Shown: positions 26,666 through 38,985, counted from the first letter of the stretch. The stretch: 64,000 bases of DNA from Stenotrophomonas maltophilia R551-3 (GCF_000020665.1 NC_011071.1:1292501-1356500); one strand, 5' to 3'. Numbers and translations: made by a program. The notes: a model not told the origin generated them from the sequence alone.

Positions 26666-28121
26666 GCAGCGGCGCGGCATCCGGGTCGGCCACCGGTGAG
26701 GGTGGGCAGGCCGGAATCTCCGACGGCGTGGCCAGTTCTTCGGCATGCGACGGCTTGCCGATCATCGTGGCCTTGCGCCAGCCACCCCAGCGGTAATACG
26801 CCAGCGACAGCAGCATCGACACCAGCGAGCTGACCGGGAAGCTCCACCAGATCGCATCGGCGCCCCAGTACGGCTGCAGCAGCTCGGCGAACGGTACGCG
26901 CACGCCCCACAGCGAACCGGCCAGGATCAGCAGCGGCGGAATCACCGCGCCGGTGGAGCGCACCACGCCAGAGATCACGAAGCTGACGCCGAAGAACAGG
27001 AACGAACCGATCACCACATGGTTGAGGTGGCGGGCGATGTCCAGCGCCTCGCTGGCCGGCGGCAGGAACAGCGCCAGCAGTTGCCGATCGAACAGCACCA
27101 GCGGCAGGATCAGCGCGCCGGTCAGCAGGAAGTTGAACAGCACGCCCTGCCGCGCGGTGCCGCGCACGCGGTCCCAGCGCTGCGCGCCGACGTTCTGCGC
27201 GGCCATCGTCGAGCACGCCGCACCGATCGCCATCGCCGGCATCTGCAGGTAGTTCCACAATTGCAGCGCGGCGCCGTAACCGGCGCCGGTGTCGGTGCCG
27301 TACTGGTTGACCATGGTCATCAGCAGGATCACCGACAGCGAGATCAGCACCATCTGCAGGCCCATCGGCACGCCCTTGATCACCAGCGCCTTGAGGATGG
27401 TCAGGTCGAGCTTGAGCAGGCGCATGTCGGCGCGGCCCAGCCACAGCGTGTGGCGCTGGTGCCGCATGTACAGCAGCAGGCCGGCCAGCGACAGCGTCTG
27501 CGCGACCAGCGTGGCCCAGGCCGAGCCGGCGATGCCCAGCGCAGGGAAAGGCCCCATGCCGAAGATCAGCACCGGGTTCAGCACGATGTCCAGCGCCACC
27601 GACACCATCAGGAAACGGAACGGCGTGCGTGAATCACCGGCACCGCGCAGCGCAGCGGTGAGGAAGGCGAACGCGTACAGCGTCGGCATCGCCAGGAAGA
27701 TGATCTGCAGGTAGGCCTCGGCCAGCGGCAGCGAGGCGGCCGGCGTGCCCATTGCTGCCAGCAGTGGATGCGCCATGAACCAGCCGGCGATGGCGATGAT
27801 CACCGACAGGCCGATGAAGAAGGTGGCACTGGTGCCGACCACGCGCCGCGCCTGCGCGATGTCGCGCGCGCCGATGGCCTGGCCGATCAGGATGGTCGAG
27901 GCCATGCCGAAGCCGAATACCGAGCCGATCAGGAAGAACATGATGTTGTTGGCGTTCGCGGTGGCGGTCAGTGCCGCCTCGCCGAGGAAGCGCCCCACCC
28001 ATACCGCATTCACCGAACCGTTCAGCGACTGCGCGATGTTGCCGGCCAGGATCGGCAGGGAGAACAGCAGGAGATTGCGGCCGATCGGGCCGGAGGTCAG
28101 GTCAAGCGGCGCTTTGGCCAT
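26661..28121 (-). CDS. MATE-family multidrug/toxin exporter
   Basis: A 486-residue inner-membrane transporter with about 12 helices in two homologous halves. Start MAKAPLDLTSGPI (28121) is the family N-terminus; an extension of 98 codons upstream is a shadow of hslR. Motifs include LPILAGNIAQSLNGSVNAVWVGRFLGEAALTA and GVRVPFAELL. The family exports cationic drugs and metabolites using Na+ or H+ gradients. Substrate cannot be inferred. The TAG stop lies in the SMAG at 26642-26665. It converges on the DUF1801 pair and is divergent from the lipoprotein gene. Confidence 0.9.
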   Translation of the reverse strand: MAKAPLDLTSGPIGRNLLLFSLPILAGNIAQSLNGSVNAVWVGRFLGEAALTATANANNIMFFLIGSVFGFGMASTILIGQAIGARDIAQARRVVGTSATFFIGLSVIIAIAGWFMAHPLLAAMGTPAASLPLAEAYLQIIFLAMPTLYAFAFLTAALRGAGDSRTPFRFLMVSVALDIVLNPVLIFGMGPFPALGIAGSAWATLVAQTLSLAGLLLYMRHQRHTLWLGRADMRLLKLDLTILKALVIKGVPMGLQMVLISLSVILLMTMVNQYGTDTGAGYGAALQLWNYLQMPAMAIGAACSTMAAQNVGAQRWDRVRGTARQGVLFNFLLTGALILPLVLFDRQLLALFLPPASEALDIARHLNHVVIGSFLFFGVSFVISGVVRSTGAVIPPLLILAGSLWGVRVPFAELLQPYWGADAIWWSFPVSSLVSMLLSLAYYRWGGWRKATMIGKPSHAEELATPSEIPACPPSPVADPDAAPLR

Positions 28122-28183
28122 GGAGTGGTGATCGAATCCCGGGAGGCGCACACTAGCACCAAGCCGGTTTGCGGGATGTGGCA

Positions 28184-28423
28184 ATGCATCAACGACTGCG
28201 GGTGAAGCGGAGCATGGCGCTGGCCTTGATCGGCGTTGTACTGGCCGCATGTTCGACAGGTGACCGGCTGGGCGATACCCAGGTGCGGCCGACCGACCGA
28301 CCCGAGTGCCTGGTCGGCAGTCAGCGCCAGGACCTGTCCGCTGGTGTACCCACGTTGATCGGGGGCAGCGGCTGCCGCACCGACCCCGACCATCCGCGTC
28401 CTCTGAACAAGCCACCGGAGTAG
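28184..28423 (+). CDS. Small lipoprotein, unknown function
   Basis: A 79-residue protein, ATG 28184, with an internal ATG at 28214 (MALALIGVVLAAC) as an alternative. The hydrophobic segment ends in lipobox VLAAC. The mature part is ~55 residues, Pro-rich, with two cysteines (PECL, GCRT). It lies 9 bases before hslR on the same strand, so may be cotranscribed. I recognise no family. The coding call rests on the lipobox and close packing. Confidence 0.6.
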   Translation: MHQRLRVKRSMALALIGVVLAACSTGDRLGDTQVRPTDRPECLVGSQRQDLSAGVPTLIGGSGCRTDPDHPRPLNKPPE

Positions 28424-28432
28424 TCCGTACCG

Positions 28433-28840
28433 ATGCCTGAGCTTTCCCCGTTGTCGCCCAGTGTCCGCCTGGACATCTGGTTGTGGGCGGCCCGTTTCTT
28501 CAAGACCCGCAGCCTGGCCAAGCAGGCCATCGAGACCGGCAAGGTCAGCGTGGCCGGGCAGCGCCCGAAGTCCTCGCGCGCGGTGCGCGTGGGTGAGCAG
28601 CTGCAGGTCGACCGCGGCGAGGAGCATTTCGAGATCCAGGTGCTGGGCCTGAGCGACCAGCGCGGGCCGGCGCCAACGGCACAGCAGCTGTATGCCGAGA
28701 GCGAGGCTTCGAAGGCGCGCCGTGCCGAACAGCGTGCACTGCGCATTGCGGCACGCGATGGTTTCCAGCCGCCGGAACACAAGCCGGACAAGCGCGCGCG
28801 GCGTTTGATCCGGGCGTTGGGTGACATCGACGCGCTCTAG
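28433..28840 (+). CDS. hslR: Heat shock protein 15 (S4-domain RNA-binding)
   Basis: A 135-residue protein that in E. coli binds 50S subunits carrying stalled peptidyl-tRNA after heat shock, allowing rescue. The S4 domain spans residues ~8-70 (VRLDIWLWAARFFKTRSLAKQAIETGKVSVAGQRPKSS). A basic C-terminal helix (HKPDKRARRLIRALGDIDAL) completes the typical length. It follows the small lipoprotein gene closely. Confidence 0.93.
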   Translation: MPELSPLSPSVRLDIWLWAARFFKTRSLAKQAIETGKVSVAGQRPKSSRAVRVGEQLQVDRGEEHFEIQVLGLSDQRGPAPTAQQLYAESEASKARRAEQRALRIAARDGFQPPEHKPDKRARRLIRALGDIDAL

Positions 28841-28953
28841 CGAAATCCTGATTCCAACGGATTGTTCCTATCGCGGTGCGAAACAAGGCGCCGGTCATGG
28901 TGCGTTCGGATTGCGCTGGGCAGGCTGGTTTTTCACCTATTGGAGGCCTGCCC

Positions 28954-30141
28954 ATGCGTCGTCTGCTGTTATGCCTGTCCCTGCTTGCTGCTGCGCCACT
29001 GCACGCTGGCGACATCACCTTCTGGGACGTTCCGCAACGCGGTGGCAACAGCATGAACATGTCGCCTCCGGACCGGAAATACTTCGAGGCGCTGCGTGCG
29101 ACGGGTGCGACCTGGGTGCGGCTGGTGCCGGACAAGTGGAAGGGGCTGGGCGGTCGTGACTTCCTGATCGGCAACGCCGATGACTATCGCGGACTGGTTC
29201 CGGCTGACCTGGCCACGCTGCGGCGGGTGCTGGATGACGCCGATGCGGCCGGGCTGAAAGTGGTGCTGACGCCGCTGTCGCTGCCGTTGCTGCGCTGGAA
29301 GCAGCACAACGGCGATGTGGTCGACCAGCGCCTGTGGCAGTCCTTCGACAACCATGTGCCGGCCCGTCGCTTCTGGCTTGACCTGGCCACGGCGCTGAAG
29401 GGTCATCCTGCCTTGGCCGCCTACAACCTCATCAATGAGCCGGTGCCCGAGTACGGTGCAGGCCTGGCCGAGCATGCGTCCACCGAGGCGATGCAGCAGT
29501 GGTATGCCGGTGTGCAGGACGGACCACGCGATCTGCGCCGCTTCTACTCGGAGCTGATCGCCCGCATCCGCGAGGTCGACACCGCGATGCCGCTGATGCT
29601 GGATGCGGGCTGGTATGCCGCCGCCGACGGTTTCAACTACTGGCCGGCACCGTTGGCGGATTCGAAGCTGCTGTACAGCGTGCACATGTACGAGCCGTAC
29701 GCGGCAACCAGTGCGCCGAACCAGACGCGCGCCAAACCCTGGCGCTATCCGGCGCAGGTGCCGTTCGGTACAGGCAGCGAGCGTTGGGATGCGGCGCGTG
29801 TACGCCGTTACCTGCAGCAGCCGATAACGTGGGCCGCCTCGCATGGCGTCGATGCCAACCGCATGGTGGTGGCCGAATTCGGCTGCATGCGGCGGTGGGC
29901 GGACTGCGGCCGCTACCTGCAGGATGTGCTGCAGGTGCTGGAACAGGAAAGGGTGCACTGGGCCTTCTACGCCTTCCGCGAGGATGGCTGGGACGGCATG
30001 GACTACGAACTGGGCGACAAGCCGCTGCCGTGGTCGTACTGGCAGGCGCAGGAAAAGGGCGTCCATGTCGAGCCGCCGCGCTCGATGCAGGCGCCCTTGT
30101 TCGCGCCGATCCTGCAGCGTTTGAAGGCGGGCAACCGGTGA
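28954..30141 (+). CDS. Secreted glycoside hydrolase, GH5/cellulase-like
   Basis: A 395-residue protein starting at ATG 28954, seven bases after TGGAGG. It has an Sec signal (MRRLLLCLSLLAAAPLHA) and a TIM barrel of clan GH-A. The acid/base Glu is in AYNLINEPVPE (about residue 155) and the nucleophile Glu in VVAEFGCMRRW (about 308). WAFYAFREDGWDGMDYEL near the end is the usual cellulase-like closing strand. It probably acts on beta-glucans or mannans outside the cytoplasm; substrate is not determinable. It is monocistronic and followed by a SMAG pair. Confidence 0.85.
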   Translation: MRRLLLCLSLLAAAPLHAGDITFWDVPQRGGNSMNMSPPDRKYFEALRATGATWVRLVPDKWKGLGGRDFLIGNADDYRGLVPADLATLRRVLDDADAAGLKVVLTPLSLPLLRWKQHNGDVVDQRLWQSFDNHVPARRFWLDLATALKGHPALAAYNLINEPVPEYGAGLAEHASTEAMQQWYAGVQDGPRDLRRFYSELIARIREVDTAMPLMLDAGWYAAADGFNYWPAPLADSKLLYSVHMYEPYAATSAPNQTRAKPWRYPAQVPFGTGSERWDAARVRRYLQQPITWAASHGVDANRMVVAEFGCMRRWADCGRYLQDVLQVLEQERVHWAFYAFREDGWDGMDYELGDKPLPWSYWQAQEKGVHVEPPRSMQAPLFAPILQRLKAGNR

Positions 30142-30144
30142 GCC

Positions 30145-30204
30145 GCCGGGCATGGCCCGGCGCTACCCATGGAGATGCCGGTAGCGCCGGCCCATGTCCG
30201 GCCA
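30145..30204. repeat. SMAG REP pair
   Basis: An inverted element (30145-30167) and a forward element (30180-30204, GGTAGCGCCGGCCCATGTCC core) lie between the convergent glycosidase and YidB-like genes. They could form a bidirectional end for both transcripts. Confidence 0.88.
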
Positions 30205-30213
30205 GGCTTTCCC

Positions 30214-30816
30214 TCAGCGCTTGCCGCCGAGCAGATTGCCGCCCAGCTTGAGCAGATCGCCCACGCCCAGCTGACCATCACCGTCCTGGTCCAGCAGGCT
30301 GCCGAGCAGGCCGCCGGCCAGACCACCCTGCTGCTGCACCTGCTGCTTTTCCTGGCCGAGGGCCTGGCTGAGCGAGCCGGCATCGGCCTGGCCGCCACCG
30401 AGGCGCTGTGCGAGGAAGGCCATCACGATCGGCGCGAGGATCTGCAGCAACTGGCTGGTGCGGCCACTGTCGAGCTGGGTGGCCTGGGCCAGGCCGGTTT
30501 CCACCTTCTGCTGGCTGCCGCCGAAGATGTGGCCGAGGATGCCGGCGCCATCGCTGGCCGCGCCACCGCCGCCACCGCCCAGCACCGAACCGAGCACGCT
30601 GCCCAGGTCCAGGCCGCTGTGGTTGTTCTGCAATGCGCCGAGCAGCGCCTGTGCGCCCTGTGGCTGCGAGGCGTTGTTGCCCAGCGCGCCCATCAGCACC
30701 GGCAGCGCGGCACTGATCGCGCCGGAAGCCTGGGTATCGCTGATGCCAAGCTGCTGCGACACCTGTTGCAGCGGGGCGCCCTGCAACTTGGTCAGAAGTT
30801 CGTCGGTCAGGCTCAT
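30214..30816 (-). CDS. YidB-like DUF937 protein with an EF-hand-type loop
   Basis: A 200-residue soluble protein similar to E. coli YidB (DUF937). N-terminal MSLTDELLTKLQGAPLQQVSQQLG, a Gly-rich centre (SVLGGGGGGAASDG) and ILGHIFGGSQQKVETGLAQATQLD are typical. Near the C-terminus, DQDGDGQLGVGD matches all ligand positions of a 12-residue calcium-binding EF loop. Function is unknown. Convergent with the glycosidase gene, with katA upstream on the same strand beyond a terminator. Confidence 0.85.
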   Translation of the reverse strand: MSLTDELLTKLQGAPLQQVSQQLGISDTQASGAISAALPVLMGALGNNASQPQGAQALLGALQNNHSGLDLGSVLGSVLGGGGGGAASDGAGILGHIFGGSQQKVETGLAQATQLDSGRTSQLLQILAPIVMAFLAQRLGGGQADAGSLSQALGQEKQQVQQQGGLAGGLLGSLLDQDGDGQLGVGDLLKLGGNLLGGKR

Positions 30817-30868
30817 CTGCGGAATCCTTGATTGGGGTTGGGCGTGCAGAAGGTACGACGCGGACCGT

Positions 30869-30903
30869 TAAAACGGCGACGCCGCCTCACGGGGAGGCGG
30901 CGT
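30869..30903 (-). terminator. Terminator of the catalase gene
   Basis: On the minus strand a perfect 10-bp stem (arms 30879-30888 and 30894-30903, ACGCCGCCTC) is followed by CGCCGTTTTAA. It is 22 bases past the catalase stop. Confidence 0.82.
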
Positions 30904-30924
30904 GCCGTACACGGGGCAGGGCGA

Positions 30925-32568
30925 TCAGAGCTCGATGTCTTCGGCGCCCGGGGTGGCGGTGGGGAAGTCCGCTTCCGGCTGCGCCGGCTTGAACGGATCC
31001 GACGGCTGGCTGGCCAGCGCCTTCAGGGCCGCGGCAACACCGGCACCGTAGGCCGGGTCGGCCTTGCTGCAGTTGTCGATGTGGCGCTGCTTGATGAAGT
31101 CCGGCGCATCGCCCAGGGCACGGGCGGTGTTGGCGAACAGGCGGTCCTTCTGTGCCTGGTTGTAGCTGCGGAACAGCGCACCGGGCTGGCTGAAATAGTC
31201 GGCGTCGTCCTCGCGGAAATTCCAGAAGTCGGCGTCGCCCCGGATCTTCATCGGCGGCTCGCGGTACTGCGGCTGCTCCTGCCACTGGCCGTAGCTGTTC
31301 GGCTCGTAGTGCGGCAGGCCGCCGTAGTTGCCGTCCACGCGCATCGCACCATCGCGGTGGTTGCTGTGCACCGGGCAGCGCGCTGCGTTCACCGGAATCT
31401 GGTGGTGGTTCACGCCCAGGCGGTAGCGCTGCGCATCGGAATAGGCGAACAGGCGTGCCTGCAGCATCTTGTCTGGCGACGGGCCGATGCCTGGCACCAG
31501 GTTGCTCGGTGCGAACGCCGACTGCTCCACGTCCTGGTACCAGTTGACCGGGTTGCGGTTCAGTTCGAACTGGCCCACTTCGATCAGCGGGTAGTCGCTC
31601 TTCGGCCACACCTTGGTCAGGTCGAACGGATGCACGCGGTAGGTTTCCGCGTCCAGCTCCGGCATGACCTGGATGAACAGCTTCCACTTCGGGAACTCAC
31701 CCTTCTCGATCGCGGCGAACAGGTCGCGGCCGTGGCTTTCGCGGTCATGGCCGACCAGGATCTGCGCCTGTGCGTCGGTCAGCGATTCGATGCCCTGCTG
31801 GCTGACGAAGTGGAACTTCACCCAGAAGCGTTCGCTGTCGGCATTGGTGAAGCTGTAGGTATGCGAGCCGAAGCCGTGCATGTGGCGGAAGCTGCGCGGG
31901 ATGCCGCGGTCGCTCATCACCACGGTCACCTGCAGCAGGGCTTCGGGCAGCAGCGTCCAGAAGTCCCAGTTGTTGCGCGCGCTGCGCAGGTTGGTGTGCG
32001 GGTCGCGCTTGACCGCCTTGTTGAGGTCGGCGAACTTGCGCGGGTCGCGCAGGAAGAACACCGGGGTGTTGTTGCCGACCAGGTCCCAGTTGCCTTCTTC
32101 GGTGTAGAACTTCAGCGCGAAGCCGCGGATGTCGCGCTCGGCGTCGGCGGCGCCACGCTCGCCGGCCACCGTGGTGAAGCGGGCGAACATCTCGGTCTGC
32201 TTGCCGACCTTCTCGAACAGCCTGGCGCGGGTGTACTTGCTGATGTCGTGGGTGACGGTGAAGGTGCCGAACGCGCCCGAGCCCTTGGCATGCATGCGGC
32301 GCTCGGGAATGATCTCGCGGTTGAGGTTGGCCAGCTTTTCCAGCAGCCAGACGTCTTCCATCAGCAGCGGGCCACGCGGGCCGGCGGTCTTGCTGTTCTG
32401 GTTGTCCACCACCGGTGCGCCGAAGGCCGTGGTCATCGGCGTGACCGGGTCATCGCCGTGCTTCTGCTTGGGCGTGGTGCTCAGCTCGCGCTGCTGCTCG
32501 GCGCCCTGCTCCGGCGACGGGGCGGTGTGATACGGGCACTTGGCGTTGTTGTTGTCGGACTGGCTCAT
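30925..32568 (-). CDS. Heme catalase (monofunctional)
   Basis: A 547-residue catalase dismutating hydrogen peroxide. The distal His is in [11 protein letters not shown] (about residue 92) with the essential Asn in FVVMSDRG... region, and the proximal Tyr heme ligand in [13 protein letters not shown] (about 376). The C-terminal ~45 residues include [19 protein letters not shown]. No flavodoxin-like domain follows, so this is a small-subunit catalase, of about KatA/KatB length. No signal peptide is visible. I do not assign a symbol because katA/katB naming varies. It is monocistronic. An AT-rich promoter region lies upstream (32569-32720). Confidence 0.94.
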   Translation of the reverse strand: MSQSDNNNAKCPYHTAPSPEQGAEQQRELSTTPKQKHGDDPVTPMTTAFGAPVVDNQNSKTAGPRGPLLMEDVWLLEKLANLNREIIPERRMHAKGSGAFGTFTVTHDISKYTRARLFEKVGKQTEMFARFTTVAGERGAADAERDIRGFALKFYTEEGNWDLVGNNTPVFFLRDPRKFADLNKAVKRDPHTNLRSARNNWDFWTLLPEALLQVTVVMSDRGIPRSFRHMHGFGSHTYSFTNADSERFWVKFHFVSQQGIESLTDAQAQILVGHDRESHGRDLFAAIEKGEFPKWKLFIQVMPELDAETYRVHPFDLTKVWPKSDYPLIEVGQFELNRNPVNWYQDVEQSAFAPSNLVPGIGPSPDKMLQARLFAYSDAQRYRLGVNHHQIPVNAARCPVHSNHRDGAMRVDGNYGGLPHYEPNSYGQWQEQPQYREPPMKIRGDADFWNFREDDADYFSQPGALFRSYNQAQKDRLFANTARALGDAPDFIKQRHIDNCSKADPAYGAGVAAALKALASQPSDPFKPAQPEADFPTATPGAEDIEL

Positions 32569-32599
32569 CGGCTGGCTCCTGGTGGCGGTGAAGACGTGG

Positions 32600-32700
32600 G
32601 AGAAACATCTTCACTCGACTTTAGCTATGGCCAGATGAAATGAATAATCGAATGATTCATTCAGGTTGATAGATTCTGTCAATTGAAACGCAGAATCGGA
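32600..32700 (-). promoter_or_regulatory. AT-rich promoter region of catalase gene
   Basis: This segment is far more AT-rich than its surroundings. On the minus strand TTGACA lies at about 32674-32679, followed by AT-rich sequence. An imperfect dyad (GAATAATC/GATTCATTC) spans 32641-32662. OxyR control is expected for such catalases, but a convincing four-element OxyR site is not visible. Confidence 0.4.
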
Positions 32701-32720
32701 TTTGCACAGTCTTTCAACAG

Positions 32721-32744
32721 GCCTCCCGCAAGGCGGCGGGAGGC
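32721..32744 (-). terminator. Hairpin after mutS
   Basis: A 9-bp stem GCCTCCCGC/GCGGGAGGC with a 6-base loop lies 19 bases past the mutS stop. The downstream T run is poor (CTGTTG), so termination may be weak. Confidence 0.5.
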
Positions 32745-32762
32745 CATGGGCGCGCGCTGCGG

Positions 32763-35354
<2,592 letters not shown>

Positions 35355-35559
35355 GGGGCTCGTGAATCCGGGGCGTCCGGCCGCGCCGGAGGGCGGCGGC
35401 AGCGGAGCTGGTACAGGGCCGTCCATGGTAACGGGTGGAACGGGTCGCGCGTCGGCTGCCTGCTGTCGCAGCCGAAGGTTGGGGCTATCAAGCCCGGCAG
35501 CGGGGGTGTAGCCTCCGGTCTGCGGCCAGGCTGGCGGCACGACAATCAAGGAGCGAGCG

Positions 35560-36018
35560 ATGACGCAACATTCTGCGCCCCATGAAGGCCCGCAGGCCAA
35601 GGCCGCCGTTGAAGCACCGCCATCGCTCTACATCGTCGCGCTCTACCAGATTGTGGGTGGCGCCTTGGCCCTCTACGGCATGCTTGAAGTCTATGGGCCG
35701 AAAGTGCCGGAGTACCAATTGCTGGCGCGGATGAGCCTCTACCACTCCTTGCCTTATGCTGCGCTGGTCACTGCCGGTGTGCTCAACGGACTGGCGGGCA
35801 TCGTGATCGGGGTGGGCATATTCGCGCGCTGGGGATGGGTTCGCCCACTGTTCGTCATCATGTTCCTGGAGACCATGGTGCTGAAGCTGGTCGATATGAA
35901 AAGCGCTGGCCCATTCGAGTTTCTTACGCTTGGCGCGATCTTCTGCGTGTCGTTGTACTGCGCGTTCCTGTTGTACCGTGAGCCGGCAAGCCGCTACTTC
36001 GCCAGCCGGGCACGCTGA
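35560..36018 (+). CDS. Four-helix membrane protein, unknown
   Basis: A 152-residue protein ([10 protein letters not shown] start) with four predicted membrane helices: [56 protein letters not shown] and [17 protein letters not shown]. No family is recognised. ATG 35560 lies 12 bases after AAGGAGCG. It is divergent from mutS with a 205-base gap that shows no other gene. Confidence 0.7.
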   Translation: MTQHSAPHEGPQAKAAVEAPPSLYIVALYQIVGGALALYGMLEVYGPKVPEYQLLARMSLYHSLPYAALVTAGVLNGLAGIVIGVGIFARWGWVRPLFVIMFLETMVLKLVDMKSAGPFEFLTLGAIFCVSLYCAFLLYREPASRYFASRAR

Positions 36019-36062
36019 GTCGATCGGATGCCTGGGCATGCGCAGGATGGAGTTCGATACCG

Positions 36063-36455
36063 TCAATCCGGTACGAGTGTGATGTTCGGATGGCTGTTGA
36101 ATATCTGCATGACGATCTCGAAGTAGGTCTGGCCCTCGCCCCGTTGCAGCGCCTGCAGTTGGCGGGCAATGGCTTGCGTATTGAAGCGCCCTGGTGCGTC
36201 GAGCTTGGCCTGCAGCCAGCGGCCGGTGGCATCCGCGCCCAGGGCCGTTCGGCTGTGCGCGATGTCGCGCCAGATGACCCTGGCCTGGCCATGCCCGGCC
36301 AGCGCGCCATAGCCACCATGCAACAGGTCGTCCAGCGCATCCAGGCTCGGTCCAAGTTGCCAGTGCTCGCTGGCCATGAATACGCGGTTGATCTCCGCAT
36401 ACAGGCTGGCGATATCGTTTATGGAGGCGCCTTCGATGTGCAGCACAAGGGTCAT
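36063..36455 (-). CDS. Barstar-family ribonuclease inhibitor-like protein
   Basis: A 130-residue protein with the barstar fold pattern: LHIEGASINDIASLYAEINRVF, then LGPSLDALDDLLHGGYG, matching the GxNxDALWDxL core of barstar with Ser for Asn. A middle strand ARVIWRDIAHSRTALG and C-terminal FEIVMQIFNSHPNITLVPD complete it. Barstar blocks the RNase barnase by inserting acidic residues into its active site. No barnase-like gene is adjacent, so this is an orphan immunity protein or inhibitor of an endogenous or competitor RNase. The role is inference. Confidence 0.8.
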   Translation of the reverse strand: MTLVLHIEGASINDIASLYAEINRVFMASEHWQLGPSLDALDDLLHGGYGALAGHGQARVIWRDIAHSRTALGADATGRWLQAKLDAPGRFNTQAIARQLQALQRGEGQTYFEIVMQIFNSHPNITLVPD

Positions 36456-36677
36456 GTGTGGTCTGTAGCCCGTCTGGAACGGTTCTGTCCGCTACAGATA
36501 ACCTCTGGAGATTATGCAGCAGCGTGAGCGGGGCCTTGGCGCGGAGCCGGTCTGGTTTCAGTCGATCGTTGCGTTGTGATGAATCGTTGAAAATTATTTT
36601 TCGGTTAATCGCAACTGCATTTTTATGCTTGCGCTCACAGTTTAAATGCTTTGGATCGATTCAGTAATATCGACCCA

Positions 36678-36704
36678 TAAAGTTTCCCTTGCCTGAGCCG
36701 CAAC
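36678..36704 (+). promoter_or_regulatory. Sigma28 (FliA)-type promoter of the chemoreceptor gene
   Basis: TAAAGTTT (36678-36685), an 11-base spacer, then GCCGCAAC (36697-36704) match the FliA consensus TAAAGTTT-N11-GCCGATAA at all -35 positions and five to six of eight at -10. The predicted transcript start (about 36711) lies 25 bases before the chosen ATG 36736 and leaves no leader for ATG 36718. Confidence 0.75.
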
Positions 36705-36735
36705 CGATCGTACGGTCATGATCAAGGGAATTGAG

Positions 36736-38958
36736 ATGCTCGCCTTACGAAACCTCCGTGTGGGTTCCCGGCTGGGTGCCGGTTTCGGTCTGCTGTTGCT
36801 GTTCATCGTGGCCATCGTCGGCCTGGCGCTGTACGGAAATCACCTGAAGTCCGCCCAGTTCGAGAAAGTGGTGGACGTCAACATGGTGAAGATGCGGCTG
36901 TTGAACGACATGCTGGATACCAACAACGCGGTGTTGATGCACCGCCGGCTGATGGTGATCAAGCGCGGCGAGGATTTCGACAAGGATTATCAGAAGGCGC
37001 AGGAGCTGTCGCAGACCTACGACGGCATCTGGGCCAAATACATCAAGATTCCGCGTGATGCCACCGGCGATACCCTGGTTGCGAAAATCGACGCGGCACG
37101 CAAGGCCACCGATACGTCGACCCAGCATCTACACGATCGGATGAAGGCCGGTGATTTCGACGGCGCGGCCAAGGAGCTGCTGGCCGAGCATGGCTTGGCC
37201 ACCGCCTGGAACGAATCCATCTCGGCCCTGCTTCGGCATCAGGAAATGCTGACCGAACGGAGTCGTGAGGAATATCGGTCGACCGAAGCCTGGACTGGCA
37301 CCTTGTCGATTGTGTTCGGCGTACTGAGCCTGCTGCTCGGTTCGTTGGCCGCCTGGGCCATCACCCGCAGCCTGACCCGCCCGCTGGAAGGCGCGGTGAA
37401 ACTGGCCGACGGCATCGCCAACGGGCGGCTGGACAGCAGCATCGACGCCTCGGGCAACGATGAGGTGACGCAGCTGCTCAGGTCGATGCAGCGCATGCAG
37501 GCACAGCTGCAGGCGGTGATGGCGGCGCAGGGTGAGCTGGCGCGCCAGCACGATGCGGGCAGCCTCAGCTACCGCATGGACGAGAGCGCGTTCCCCGGCG
37601 ACTACGGGCGCATGGTGCATGAGACCAATGCGCTGGTTGGATCGCACGTGCAGGTGCAGAACCGGCTGATCGAGGTGATGAAGCACTACGCACGCGGCGA
37701 TCTGTCGGTGGACATGGACCCGCTGCCCGGCGAGAAGGCGGCGATCACCCAGGCGATGGACGAAACCAAGTCCAGCTTGTCGGCGATCAACAGCGAGATC
37801 CGCCGCTTGGCAACCGCCGCTGCCGCAGGCGACTTCAGCCTGCGCGGCGACGAAGATCGCTTCGCCTATGATTTCCGCGACATGGTGGCCGGGCTCAATC
37901 GCCTGATGCAGACCACTGACGAGAACCTGGTGCAGGTCTCGACCCTGCTGCAGGCCATCTCGCGCGGCGACCTGACCGTGCGTATGCAGGGTGACTTCCA
38001 TGGCGTGTTCGCGCGCATGCGTGATGACTGCAATGCCACCGTCGATCAGCTCAAGCAGATTGTCGGCCGCATCCAGTCCAGCGCGTCCAGCATCAACCTG
38101 GCGGCAGGCGAGATCGCCTCGGGAAACACCGATCTGTCGCGGCGCACCGAGCAGCAGGCGGCGAACCTGGAAGAGACGGCGGCATCGATGGAGGAGCTGA
38201 CCTCCACCGTGAAGCAGAACGCCGAGCATGCCCGCCAGGCCAACCAGCTCGCGATTGGTGCGCACGGTGTCGCCTCGCAGGGCGGCGAGGTGGTCGGCCA
38301 GGTGGTCACCACGATGTCGGCCATCGAAGCCTCGTCGAAGAAGATCGCCGAGATCATCAGCGTCATCGACGGCATCGCGTTCCAGACCAACATCCTGGCG
38401 TTGAACGCGGCGGTGGAAGCTGCGCGTGCCGGTGAGCAGGGCAGGGGCTTTGCGGTGGTGGCCAGTGAGGTGCGCACGCTGGCACAGCGCTCGGCCGGTG
38501 CGGCCAAGGAGATCAAGGGCCTGATCGAGGATTCGGTGGGCAAGGTGGCCGACGGATCGGCGCTGGTCCGTCAGGCTGGCACGACCATGGGCGAGATCGT
38601 CGCCTCGGTGCAGCGGGTGACCGACATCATGGCCGACATCTCCGCCGCCTCGCAGGAGCAGAGCTCGGGCATCGAGCAGGTGAACCAGGCGGTAGTGCAA
38701 ATGGACGAGACCACCCAGCAGAACGCTGCCCTGGTGGAAGAAGCGAGCGCCGCCGCACGCTCGATGGAGGAGCAGTCCAACCTGCTGGCCGAGGCGGTAT
38801 CGGTGTTCCGCACTGGCGCGGTGACGGCCGCAGCTGCAGTACGCCCGGCCTTGGCCGCAGTGGCTGCCACGGTTACCCCGGTGCGCCGTCCGGCATCGCT
38901 GTCGCCACGCATCGAACCAACGCTGGCGGCCAATGCGGGCGGCTGGGAAGAGTTCTAG
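36736..38958 (+). CDS. Methyl-accepting chemotaxis protein, poly-HAMP
   Basis: A 740-residue chemoreceptor. ATG 36736 ([14 protein letters not shown]) follows AAGGGA by six bases; ATG 36718 lies too close to the sigma28 start site. Order: TM1 (about 10-33), periplasmic four-helix bundle, TM2 (about 190-212), HAMP, then further HAMP-like modules with the GDLS/GDFSL/GDLTV signature at about 325, 370 and 410. The cytoplasmic tip carries [31 protein letters not shown]. The extreme C-terminus is GWEEF, fitting the xWxxF CheR/CheB-binding pentapeptide. It controls motility through CheA/CheW; the ligand is unknown. Confidence 0.93.
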   Translation: MLALRNLRVGSRLGAGFGLLLLFIVAIVGLALYGNHLKSAQFEKVVDVNMVKMRLLNDMLDTNNAVLMHRRLMVIKRGEDFDKDYQKAQELSQTYDGIWAKYIKIPRDATGDTLVAKIDAARKATDTSTQHLHDRMKAGDFDGAAKELLAEHGLATAWNESISALLRHQEMLTERSREEYRSTEAWTGTLSIVFGVLSLLLGSLAAWAITRSLTRPLEGAVKLADGIANGRLDSSIDASGNDEVTQLLRSMQRMQAQLQAVMAAQGELARQHDAGSLSYRMDESAFPGDYGRMVHETNALVGSHVQVQNRLIEVMKHYARGDLSVDMDPLPGEKAAITQAMDETKSSLSAINSEIRRLATAAAAGDFSLRGDEDRFAYDFRDMVAGLNRLMQTTDENLVQVSTLLQAISRGDLTVRMQGDFHGVFARMRDDCNATVDQLKQIVGRIQSSASSINLAAGEIASGNTDLSRRTEQQAANLEETAASMEELTSTVKQNAEHARQANQLAIGAHGVASQGGEVVGQVVTTMSAIEASSKKIAEIISVIDGIAFQTNILALNAAVEAARAGEQGRGFAVVASEVRTLAQRSAGAAKEIKGLIEDSVGKVADGSALVRQAGTTMGEIVASVQRVTDIMADISAASQEQSSGIEQVNQAVVQMDETTQQNAALVEEASAAARSMEEQSNLLAEAVSVFRTGAVTAAAAVRPALAAVAATVTPVRRPASLSPRIEPTLAANAGGWEEF

Positions 38959-38985
38959 CAGGGTTGAATTGCCGGCAGGGTGACG

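Noticed and set aside
35355..35559. Extended N-terminus for MutS
   Set aside because: The extra 82 codons are Pro/Ala-rich and unrelated to MutS; the family start MSKEKS... is at 35354.
36063..36735. Barnase-type RNase partner for the barstar-like gene
   Set aside because: All six frames of the flanks were considered; the 5' side is the chemoreceptor promoter region, the 3' side a membrane protein. No barnase-like ORF exists.
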